Positions 31,616 to 39,982 of a stretch of 52,394 nt of DNA are shown here, piece after piece. The stretch comes from CAYHYG01 sp964360835 (GTDB lineage Bacteria > Patescibacteriota > Patescibacteriia > UBA1558 > 2-01-FULL-52-15): the NCBI GenBank assembly GCA_964360835.1, contig CAYHYG010000003.1, positions 1 to 52,394 of the forward strand, written 5' to 3'. The notes beneath the pieces were generated by a model, which did no database searches, was not told the origin of the DNA, and saw only the letters and a list, made by a program, of their open reading frames with translations. A program made the translations under genes and the position numbers. Numbering within the stretch: the first letter of the stretch is position 1; the number at the start of each line of letters is the position of its first letter.

Positions 31616-32794
31616 TTAAACAATATCTTTCATAGCTAAACCAATAGCCGAAGCCATGTGCGGAGCCATACTGTCGAGCACCGGCTTCAAATCTAATGGA
31701 TAAATAACACGATCCCAAGGATTGCCGATAATAGTCTGGATCTTGACATTATTATATATATATTCGGTCAAATGCGGTAGGAAGGCCGAACCACCAGATA
31801 AAATTATTTTTTCTACCTTCAGCGTTCCTTGATTTTGATATAATTCGCTGACGTATTTAATTTCATTCATTATTGGATCCAGACTGGCGGATATTGTCTG
31901 TGGAATGCCTTTACTGGGATCACCGACCATGACACCAAAATCAATTTTAAATTGTTCCGCTCGTTCAAAGGTAACGTTGAGACTGTTCATGATCGACTTA
32001 GTAATGGTATATCCCCCGATATCAATGCCGCGGTTTAAGATTGGCACTCCTTTCTCAATAATGACAATGTCCGTCGACAATGAACCAATATCGACAATCA
32101 TTGAAGTGGTCAGGTCATTACCGATAAGCGAGCGAGACAAAGCGAAAGCTTCTGTCTCCAAGCTCAGAAGTGTCAGGTTGGCCTGTCGAAATATCTCAAT
32201 ATAGCTAGCTACCAGATTCTTGGGCGCAGCAGTCAATAATAAGCGTATAGTATCTTTGGAGCTTTTGCCCGCGGCTTTGGCTAGGGCTTTCTGTTCGGCT
32301 GCCATTTCCTCTTCCTGAGCCTTTTTCAGCTCCTCAGGACTCTTGGCTTGCTCTTTTTTCTTACGAAAAAGTGATCCAAGATCACGACTTAAAGGATTGG
32401 TACTGAGTTGAGCGTCACCGGCTTCCGATAGCACCTCCCAGTCAAGTATCATCTCCTCCAGTGGTAGTGGAATAAATTTTTTGGCTTCCCATCTGACGGC
32501 TGCCGCCAGATCTTTGCGCGACATTTTGGGTAAGCTGATGATGGAATTAAAAACGGCGAAGGTAGGTAAGGCAGCTACGCAGTTGGTGGTGGTGACACGT
32601 GATTTTCGGACAAGCTCAGCCAGAATTCGCGCAGTTTTCTCTTGGTTAACTGCTGAATTACTCTTGATCATATCAGTCTGAACTTCAGCCACACCGTAGG
32701 TTACGAGGGCTGGTTGCTTATTCTGATCAGCTAATTCAACAATTTTTATGGCCGATGTGCCGATATCTACTCCTAAAAAGCTCTTTTTTGCCAT
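31616..32794 (-). CDS. pilM: Type IV pilus assembly actin-like protein
   Basis: 392 residues with the actin-like fold: phosphate 1 loop L-G-V-D-I-G-T-S-A-I-K, phosphate 2 region M-I-V-D-I-G-S-L-S-T-D-I, and L-S-G-G-S-A-F-L-P near the end. An insert of about 50 residues rich in Lys and Glu (about 145-190) is not typical. PilM binds the N-terminal peptide of PilN. It is the first gene of the operon leading to pilC, with an extended -10 promoter upstream. Confidence 0.93.
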   Translation of the reverse strand: MAKKSFLGVDIGTSAIKIVELADQNKQPALVTYGVAEVQTDMIKSNSAVNQEKTARILAELVRKSRVTTTNCVAALPTFAVFNSIISLPKMSRKDLAAAVRWEAKKFIPLPLEEMILDWEVLSEAGDAQLSTNPLSRDLGSLFRKKKEQAKSPEELKKAQEEEMAAEQKALAKAAGKSSKDTIRLLLTAAPKNLVASYIEIFRQANLTLLSLETEAFALSRSLIGNDLTTSMIVDIGSLSTDIVIIEKGVPILNRGIDIGGYTITKSIMNSLNVTFERAEQFKIDFGVMVGDPSKGIPQTISASLDPIMNEIKYVSELYQNQGTLKVEKIILSGGSAFLPHLTEYIYNNVKIQTIIGNPWDRVIYPLDLKPVLDSMAPHMASAIGLAMKDIV

Positions 32795-32877
32795 GCAAAA
32801 TGCAGTTGGGTATTAAATAATTTTTCTGCTGTAATGACAACCAAAATGTGTTGTTCACATTCCTAGAGAACAGATAA

Positions 32878-32886
32878 ATTATACCA
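32878..32886 (-). promoter_or_regulatory. Extended -10 promoter of the pilM operon
   Basis: Minus strand TGG-TATAAT (32886-32878). The transcript would start near 32871, about 77 nt before pilM. It lies in the gap after the secreted-protein operon. Confidence 0.55.
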
Positions 32887-32911
32887 TAAACTGTCGTAAT
32901 TCGGTAGAGAT

Positions 32912-34978
32912 TTAGAAACCAAATCCAAAGCGCGGCATTCGTTTGCTGAAATCAGACAGGCCTGCCGGCGGATTGGCCTGCAGACGACCATCGGCAACGA
33001 TTTGTTCGGCTGGCTGTGGGTTGGTAATGTCACCAATATGCGTTCTCTGAAAATTAAACTGTCTAGCTACGGCTAACCCATTGACGACTAACGGTCGTCT
33101 ATCGTCAGGATCATTACCAGTTATAAATCGGCCACAACCACCTGAATTCTGAGGACCTAATGGATCTTCAATTTGAGGACACATACGAGGATTGCCATCA
33201 CCCAAAACTATGAAAGTTCCGTCAACTTGCGTCACCTTTTGGTGAATATAGACATCGCCTTTGACAATCCACACTAACGAAGGTATCTGCTTCAAACGGC
33301 TGTAATTCGTAGTCTTATAAATGACATTTGATTCGATCCTTAGATCGCCTTCAACTACAATCACTCCTGCCCCGGATTTGGTTATGCCTGGATTGATAAA
33401 TTTTGGCACAGGAATAGGTATTGATGCATCGCCTACGACTCTATCTGCTGCATCAGTTGGTTTGACATAGAAAACTCGATTATCAAGCGTCACGCTGCTA
33501 TTGCTATCTTCATTCCAGATAGCTGTCGTCATGTTGCTCGGGTTAGTGTCATCGACAACCTTGATGACAGAGCCATATTTATTGACAAGGTTTCCAGATG
33601 TTACATCTGTGATCAAACCCCCAATATCCAAGTATCCTAATGAGCTGGTAGCAAAGTTTGATCCAGGAGCCAAGAGAGAAGGAAACGTAGGGGGGTTAAC
33701 TAAGTTTGGTCTAATTAAAACGTTGGTTGATGAGCTAAATTGCGAAACCAAATATGGAGCAATTGTGCTACCTGCGTCAATTAAATAAGACGCATTATAC
33801 CGACCAGTCGGTAAAGAGCGGAACGTTCTAATGTCATAACGAGAATAAATACTTCCACTGTCTCCCTGAAAAAATGGCGTTGCCTGTCCATAGATAGCCG
33901 GATTCCAAGCAATCCACGTGAGACCAGTATTTTTGGTACCATCAGGCTCGCTGTAAGCATTATACGCCCAACCGCATAGCTCTGCTTTGGAATTTTTGAA
34001 AGTACAGCTTCCTCCAGAAGGGGTGCACTGACTATCTTGGGTACACCAAACGCCGCTCTTTTCACATGATTTATAATAATTGACTACCGTTCCTTTGGAG
34101 CGGTAACAAGCGGCACAACTATTTGGATTGCAGTAACGATCATTGGGATTCCCAGCGCCGGAGCAGGATCCTCCGCGTTGTAATACGGTACAGCTAGAAC
34201 ACTGAGTGCAGACAATGTTTGGATTTGGTGCCTCCACGCTATCCACGTAGCTACCATCGCTGGTCAATACGCAAGCGTCACAGGAACCGGGGAAACTACC
34301 TACGCAACCGATGCAATTCATAATCTTAGAGCCTAAGGCAGCCTTTTCACTGCTATCCAACACAGCTTCCGCGCTGGTAAAGTCTGCTGGAAAACCAATA
34401 AATGATCTAGATTCTTTGCCTGTCTCAGCTAGAGATAAAATTGAAGCCCGAGCGCTAAGGGTAGTATTGGGATCGCTATTATCCAAATAATACAACGGAT
34501 AAGTGCTGTGTTTTTTGATCAAAACGCCGGTATCGCTGAGCTTGGTACAGCCCGGATAATTGCTATTATTAGGACAGTAGCTGGCATCCTGATCAAAACA
34601 AACCCAGCCAAAGGTAGCTGACCAAATACAACCCTGGACATAATCATTGCCATCACCCAAGATAGCGCTGGCGCTCGTGGTGTTATTGGTGCCGTCAACG
34701 TTTATATTTAAACCATAGCTAGAATCCGGACAACGATTTTCATCAATACCATCATAATCAAAATCATTGAGACAATTAAAACTCAACCAACCCAAACCTG
34801 TTAGCTGATAATTGCCGGAGTTAATATTGCTGGTATTGGTAATGGCGTTCCAGCCCCATTTGCGGAATACGTCTAGCGAACCGCTGCGTACTTCTGTCCA
34901 GATTACTAACCAAAGACCGACCGCCAGGAAAGCGATAACGATTAAACTAATGAAGGGTGATAGACGTCTGGTGATCAT
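32912..34978 (-). CDS. Large secreted Cys-rich protein
   Basis: About 688 residues from ATG 34978, which overlaps the upstream stop as ATGA. An N-terminal TM or signal segment (F-I-S-L-I-V-I-A-F-L-A-V-G-L-W-L-V-I-W) is followed by G-W-L-S-F-N-C and W-V-C-F-D-Q blocks and a middle section with many C-x-x-C and C-x-x-x-C pairs. A late stretch reads V-V-E-G-D-L-R-I-E-S-N-V ... I-V-K-G-D-V-Y-I-H, bactofilin-like or right-handed-helix-like. I do not recognise a family as a whole. As the last gene of the adhesin-like operon, beside pilM, it is probably envelope- or pilus-associated and needs disulfides. Confidence 0.75.
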   Translation of the reverse strand: MITRRLSPFISLIVIAFLAVGLWLVIWTEVRSGSLDVFRKWGWNAITNTSNINSGNYQLTGLGWLSFNCLNDFDYDGIDENRCPDSSYGLNINVDGTNNTTSASAILGDGNDYVQGCIWSATFGWVCFDQDASYCPNNSNYPGCTKLSDTGVLIKKHSTYPLYYLDNSDPNTTLSARASILSLAETGKESRSFIGFPADFTSAEAVLDSSEKAALGSKIMNCIGCVGSFPGSCDACVLTSDGSYVDSVEAPNPNIVCTQCSSCTVLQRGGSCSGAGNPNDRYCNPNSCAACYRSKGTVVNYYKSCEKSGVWCTQDSQCTPSGGSCTFKNSKAELCGWAYNAYSEPDGTKNTGLTWIAWNPAIYGQATPFFQGDSGSIYSRYDIRTFRSLPTGRYNASYLIDAGSTIAPYLVSQFSSSTNVLIRPNLVNPPTFPSLLAPGSNFATSSLGYLDIGGLITDVTSGNLVNKYGSVIKVVDDTNPSNMTTAIWNEDSNSSVTLDNRVFYVKPTDAADRVVGDASIPIPVPKFINPGITKSGAGVIVVEGDLRIESNVIYKTTNYSRLKQIPSLVWIVKGDVYIHQKVTQVDGTFIVLGDGNPRMCPQIEDPLGPQNSGGCGRFITGNDPDDRRPLVVNGLAVARQFNFQRTHIGDITNPQPAEQIVADGRLQANPPAGLSDFSKRMPRFGFGF

Positions 34979-36534
34979 GGCCAAGTTGGAGTATGGGTAC
35001 AAGGGTTAACTGCTGAATTACGGCAGGCTTGAATTATCGTATTTAATTGTGCTTCGGTCAGAGTAGCGCTACCAATACGCAAAACAATAGCACTCGAAGA
35101 AGTAGCGCTGACACCGCCGGCAACAGCTAGACCTCGACGACTACTGACTGTGGCTGTACCTATGACTCGCGTTTCTCCCATAGCTGTCACGGTATCGCTG
35201 ATGGTAGCACTGCTGGCCTTCAGACTGCCGATACTAGCTCCTGTAGTTCTCATCAAACCGGCTACTTCCAGCTGATACTGGGGCTGGTTTGTCCCGATGC
35301 CGACACGTCCATGGACAGAACTAACTAGTTTATTGTAGAAAATCGAAGGCGGATATGTGCTAGAAGATTCCCAAAAAGCGTCAACCGGAGTTCCCGGTGG
35401 CATCCAACCGCAATTAGCTTGATTGGCTTTGCACAATACATTTGAACCCCAGTACAAATCACTCACTGCCTCTTGTGGCTGCTGAGTCGTGCTGAGAGCA
35501 CTTTCACTATTGCCAAAGACAACTCTCTCCATTTCCAGACCATTACGGGCAATATTGAGTCGCCCAGAGATGACAGCCGAGTTACCGGTCTGTCCCGCCG
35601 CTATCAAACCCGGACCAATGGACTCATGCCAACCAGCTAGACCAGCGTATGAAGAGTTCAGTGAACGTGATTCACCTACTATAGCCGTAGATATTCCAAG
35701 CGCTGTAGAGCCATTATTGCCTACAGCAGCACTGACGCCGCCATTAACAGCTCCCTGTTCGCTGACCAAAGCTGCATCCGATGAAACGCTGCCGATATTT
35801 AGCACCCGGTTACCCATCATGTTTAGATCAAGTTGAGCTGTGTGCGGATCCAGGAAACCCAAATTATCCGGGACATATGCCGAAGAACGAAAACCGCATT
35901 TGCCAGCGGCGTCAGTCGGGTCGCAGAGAAGCGTACTGCCCCAATACAGTCTAGCAGTAGGAGCCACACTCCCGACTGCCACACTGGAGCTGGCATAGAT
36001 ATACTCTGTTCCGGCTAATCCCAGATGGAGTGTAGGCATAAAATCTTTATCACGAGCCAAAAGCGTAGTGCCATAGATACGTCCGCTGATCTCTCCATCG
36101 GATACAGCCGATAACCCCATACTGGAAAGAGAACCACTTCCAAATGGGTTATTATTGAGCGCTATCACCGTAGGGCTCTGACTAGTATTATTGGCAATCA
36201 AACCAGCCTTATTACTACTATGAATCTCCGCTCCCATCGCGCCGCTATAGGCCTGTACCTGCAAAGCCGGCAAATCGTTATTGGATTCAATGTTAAATAT
36301 AGCCCAACCCTCCATATTGAGATCATAGGTAGCCGTATGACTGCCCGGCTGACCGGTCCGTCCCAGGTTATCACCACCCAGACTGGAAATAGTACCGATA
36401 TCATCATTATTTCGAGGAGGTGTGTAATCGGGATTTGCCCAGGTCTGCGCTTCCAACCAAACAACCGCAGTCAAACTACCGACAATGATGACGACTAGGT
36501 ATGGCCAGATAAATTTTGGGATGAAGTTTTGCAT
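34975..36534 (-). CDS. Secreted protein with two L-Y-W-G/C-C modules
   Basis: 519 residues with an N-terminal membrane segment. Two modules of about 150 residues begin with D-N-L-G ... H-T-A-x-x-D-L-N-M and end with L-Y-W-G-S-x-x-L-C-x-x-x-x-x-x-x-C-G. After the second, a phage-tail-like stretch (G-R-V-G-I-G-T-N-Q-P-Q-Y-Q-L-E-V-A-G) and an I-G-S-A-T-L-T-E-A-Q-L tail follow. The same modules occur twice in each of the next two genes. It starts 1 bp after the upstream stop (TAATATG). Function unknown; a fibrous or pilus-linked surface protein is likely. Confidence 0.75.
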   Translation of the reverse strand: MQNFIPKFIWPYLVVIIVGSLTAVVWLEAQTWANPDYTPPRNNDDIGTISSLGGDNLGRTGQPGSHTATYDLNMEGWAIFNIESNNDLPALQVQAYSGAMGAEIHSSNKAGLIANNTSQSPTVIALNNNPFGSGSLSSMGLSAVSDGEISGRIYGTTLLARDKDFMPTLHLGLAGTEYIYASSSVAVGSVAPTARLYWGSTLLCDPTDAAGKCGFRSSAYVPDNLGFLDPHTAQLDLNMMGNRVLNIGSVSSDAALVSEQGAVNGGVSAAVGNNGSTALGISTAIVGESRSLNSSYAGLAGWHESIGPGLIAAGQTGNSAVISGRLNIARNGLEMERVVFGNSESALSTTQQPQEAVSDLYWGSNVLCKANQANCGWMPPGTPVDAFWESSSTYPPSIFYNKLVSSVHGRVGIGTNQPQYQLEVAGLMRTTGASIGSLKASSATISDTVTAMGETRVIGTATVSSRRGLAVAGGVSATSSSAIVLRIGSATLTEAQLNTIIQACRNSAVNPCTHTPTWP

Positions 36535-36535
36535 A

Positions 36536-39500
36536 TTAGCTACTCAGCCAGACAAGTAATTGATCTAAAAGTGTTTTATCAAGTATGGTATTGCCGATTT
36601 TTATTTTGCCATTCCCCGAAGCTAGCGGACCGCTGGACAAAGTCAGACCGTTTTGTAGTGATAAACCTGATAAAGAGTAAAAATTATCAGTACTCAAAGC
36701 GCCCAAGATAGAAGCTGATCCGATATCGGCCTTTGAGGCTGAAAGATTGGTCGTGCTCGCACCTAGTCCGGAAAGTACATACAATAAATCAACCGAAGCC
36801 GGAGAACCGTCGTATTGTTGCGTATATAATTCTGTGCCCGAAACTGCCAATCCACGAAAACCGGCAGAGGAAGCAACATCACGGAATCCTAATATACCTA
36901 TACCGCTTTCGGAGATGCGATAGGTAATAAAATCACTACCGCTTGGTGTCGATCGTACGGTGTATAAATATTCACCGAGCCACCCCATCTCTTCTGGAGC
37001 CGAAGGCGGAAAAATACGACTAGATAGCTCTTGTGGGCTGGTTGGCGAGGCAATATCAATCAGCCGTAACTTCATAAAATCCGGCAGCCCCGATCCGGTA
37101 GACAGCAACACTGCCTGATTTCCCTGAAGACGCACTAGATACATGGACTCCCCGGCTGAGGTGTATTGTCCGACAGAAATAGGCGCTGTCGGATTCTGCA
37201 CGTCGTAAATGCGCAAACCCTGTGTACGATTAGCGATGTATAAATACCTACCTTGCATCGCCAGATCATCAATGTAGCTACCTACAGCTGAACTATGCAA
37301 TAATTGCGGCGCAAATGGATTACTGACATCAATGACAAACAGTGTAGGGTCACCTAGCACCGAACCATAACCTCCGAGGAACAAAGTATGATTTCGCAAA
37401 GCCATAGCTCTCCAGACAGTAGTCCCAGGAATAGTCATAACAAAATAATTTGGTGTGCTGGTATTGGGATTTGAAATATCGAGCACCAACAAACGCTGAT
37501 TGGTCAGGGTCAGATAAGCAAAGTTACCAGAAACCTCCAGTGATGGATCGTCAACTTCTCCGATAAAGGGTGTACTGATGGTGCCCAATAGCGTCGGCGC
37601 GGCTGGGTTGGTGATATCTACAACTTTAACTCCCTGATTAGTCACAGCATACAGTCTATTACCTTGTATCTGCATGGCAGAGTATGATCCGACGGAGCTA
37701 TAATTCAGTGTTCTGACTGTCAGACCCTCATTACCGGTCATGCCGATAGCTAATTTTTGTTGCTGATTATCAGTCAGAGCAATACCAGCCAGATGATGCG
37801 TATAGATATCACCTTGGGCATTAGTTTTCCAAATATTTTCGGATGAAGCGGAGTCAGCCCAGCCACAATTCGGCAGAGACCTGTTGCAAAGTAATTTATC
37901 CCCCCAATAGAGATTCGAGGAGGCCGTACTGGTGGCTGACATTATGGACAGACGATTATCATCACTGCCAAAAGTCAGCTGTGGCTCCAAACCAAGATCA
38001 TAGTCATGATCAATACGTACCCCAGAATAGAATCTTGCCCCAGGACCAGCTACGCTCCAGCCGAGAGCTCCGTAACCTGATCCGCTGTTATAGCCAATCG
38101 CGGCTGAAGCTACCCCTGCTACCGTCGCCCCACCGTCAGGAGATAACAACGCTCCACGGTAGGTGGACATCCAAGAATTATGACTATTGTGGGCTTGCCA
38201 AGTAGCCGAGGGGCTCGACAAGTCAAAGCGTAGCGATGGCGTGCCAGTCATTTCCAAAAATAAATTATTCTCATAGACAGCCATAGACCACGCCCCGTCA
38301 TTAGCCGTTGTCGGTGGTGTCATGCCAGCGGATGTGATCGTAGACCACGCGCCGTTCTCATATTTCCAGATTAGATTAGTGATACCAGCTACATACAGAG
38401 AATCATTGTACCAAACCCAGCCGTTTCCCAAGTTCGGATAAGGAAAGGCACCAACGGTACCGATATTCGGCGGCTGTAAACTACTGGCAGTCGTACCATT
38501 ATATTGATAGAGCTGTACAGGATTGGCTCCAAAACGATTTGTCCAAAAATTAAAATACAACTTATCACCGCGGCTCATCATTCTATATGTTGAACGGCAT
38601 TCAGTCATGGGTGAGCTCATAGTCGAAAAAGAAAATTCCTTTGTCCAGCTTGTGCCATTAGTTGAACTCAAAACATCGCAGGTGGCATTGCCGACGCCTA
38701 TATATAGTTTATTTCGATAGACACTCATGGCAGCAATGGAGTTAAAGTCGGCAAACCCACTTGGCAACGTCAAATCAGTTGAGCGATAACATGTTTCAAC
38801 GTTGGTTGCGGCGTCATACGTGTAGAGACGAGTAATGGGATGTCCTGCAACAGAAGGGTCAGAAATCAATATGGCATAAAGCTTGTCACGGTATACCTCG
38901 AGAGCTACAGGGCTCAAGTCTAATCCAGCACAATTGGCATGGGCTATGCTAGCCGTATTCTTTTTGACCCAATCATCCGTAGGATAGAGACCGCCATGCT
39001 GATAGAAGAAATCTGCTAGAAATCCTTCATTCTTGGTACCCCAATATATTTTATCGCGATAAACAGCGGCATCAGGTGAGAACCTGCTGGCTTCAGTAAA
39101 CTCACGATAGGTTGTGAAGCTGGAGTTGTTAGTTAATGAAGTCGTAGCTACAATTCCGTACGTAGCTGGAGAAAAACTACGCCAACCTTCCCCCGTACCA
39201 GAACTTAACGCCTGTAAACTAGTGGTAGCTAATTTTTGAAAAGTAAAAAGTCGATATACTCCGTTGCTAACGTTATGTACCCGCAAACCGCGCATATCCA
39301 GATTATACGTAGCTACATGACTACCAAGATCATCTCCGGTTGTATTCAGCACGCGGCCGCAGTTTGGCTGAGTAATATCACACAACCATTGATTGCCATA
39401 AAGAAGTGACAAATCAGGATTGTTGCCAAGACCAGTAGAAGCTACTGATAAACGGTTATAGGTGCTCGCGCCAACACCAGACCATCGGAGCTGAGGAATT

Positions 39501-39982
39501 TCACTTATTGAACTACTGCTCAGCTGTAATAATCCAGAAAATGATGCCGCTACACCCTGAGTCGAGCTGGCCATCAAGGCATAACCACTACCCAACATGT
39601 TATTCTTAACTATTAAGGCAGGAGTATCAGTAGCAGAACTGCTAACTTGTAACCCTGTGTTATCCTGACTGCGGATGGAAGCCGCCAAGCCGGTTAAATA
39701 CGATGAAGCAGTCAGTCCATAGGGCCGTAAGGTGTTATTGCCGATGCCGTAGAGATGAAAATTATTGAGATTGACATCCTTTGTAGCTACATGGTCGCCC
39801 AAACCGTCGTTACCAGAACCTTCGATTAATTCAACGCCAGAAAAAAGCGGCGGAAAATCACTTGCGCTTGGGGCCACGTACTCATTAACCGCCTGAGCCA
39901 AATGCAAAGCCGTACTAACTGAAATGATAGCCACTGTAATCAGAAGCCGATACCAAATTTTGACAGGTAGCTTCATACTCAT
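36536..39982 (-). CDS. Giant secreted beta-propeller protein with two L-Y-W-G/C-C modules
   Basis: 1148 residues. The N-terminal TM/signal is followed by a module starting G-L-G-D-H-V-A-T-K-D-V-N-L and ending W-L-C-D-I-T-Q-P-N-C-G. A second start D-L-G-S-H-V-A-T-Y-N-L-D-M leads into a propeller of Y-R-D-K-L-Y / Y-R-N-K-L-Y / Y-N-D-S-L-Y blades, then L-Y-W-G-D-K-L-L-C-x-x-x-x-P-N-C-G. A second propeller of LVIVD-type blades (V-K-V-V-D-I-T-N-P-A-A-P, L-L-V-L-D-I-S-N-P) fills the rest. The tail I-K-I-G-N-T-I-L-D-K-T-L-L-D-Q-L-L is shared with its neighbours. Probably a large adhesin. It overlaps the upstream gene as ATGA. Confidence 0.78.
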   Translation of the reverse strand: MSMKLPVKIWYRLLITVAIISVSTALHLAQAVNEYVAPSASDFPPLFSGVELIEGSGNDGLGDHVATKDVNLNNFHLYGIGNNTLRPYGLTASSYLTGLAASIRSQDNTGLQVSSSATDTPALIVKNNMLGSGYALMASSTQGVAASFSGLLQLSSSSISEIPQLRWSGVGASTYNRLSVASTGLGNNPDLSLLYGNQWLCDITQPNCGRVLNTTGDDLGSHVATYNLDMRGLRVHNVSNGVYRLFTFQKLATTSLQALSSGTGEGWRSFSPATYGIVATTSLTNNSSFTTYREFTEASRFSPDAAVYRDKIYWGTKNEGFLADFFYQHGGLYPTDDWVKKNTASIAHANCAGLDLSPVALEVYRDKLYAILISDPSVAGHPITRLYTYDAATNVETCYRSTDLTLPSGFADFNSIAAMSVYRNKLYIGVGNATCDVLSSTNGTSWTKEFSFSTMSSPMTECRSTYRMMSRGDKLYFNFWTNRFGANPVQLYQYNGTTASSLQPPNIGTVGAFPYPNLGNGWVWYNDSLYVAGITNLIWKYENGAWSTITSAGMTPPTTANDGAWSMAVYENNLFLEMTGTPSLRFDLSSPSATWQAHNSHNSWMSTYRGALLSPDGGATVAGVASAAIGYNSGSGYGALGWSVAGPGARFYSGVRIDHDYDLGLEPQLTFGSDDNRLSIMSATSTASSNLYWGDKLLCNRSLPNCGWADSASSENIWKTNAQGDIYTHHLAGIALTDNQQQKLAIGMTGNEGLTVRTLNYSSVGSYSAMQIQGNRLYAVTNQGVKVVDITNPAAPTLLGTISTPFIGEVDDPSLEVSGNFAYLTLTNQRLLVLDISNPNTSTPNYFVMTIPGTTVWRAMALRNHTLFLGGYGSVLGDPTLFVIDVSNPFAPQLLHSSAVGSYIDDLAMQGRYLYIANRTQGLRIYDVQNPTAPISVGQYTSAGESMYLVRLQGNQAVLLSTGSGLPDFMKLRLIDIASPTSPQELSSRIFPPSAPEEMGWLGEYLYTVRSTPSGSDFITYRISESGIGILGFRDVASSAGFRGLAVSGTELYTQQYDGSPASVDLLYVLSGLGASTTNLSASKADIGSASILGALSTDNFYSLSGLSLQNGLTLSSGPLASGNGKIKIGNTILDKTLLDQLLVWLSS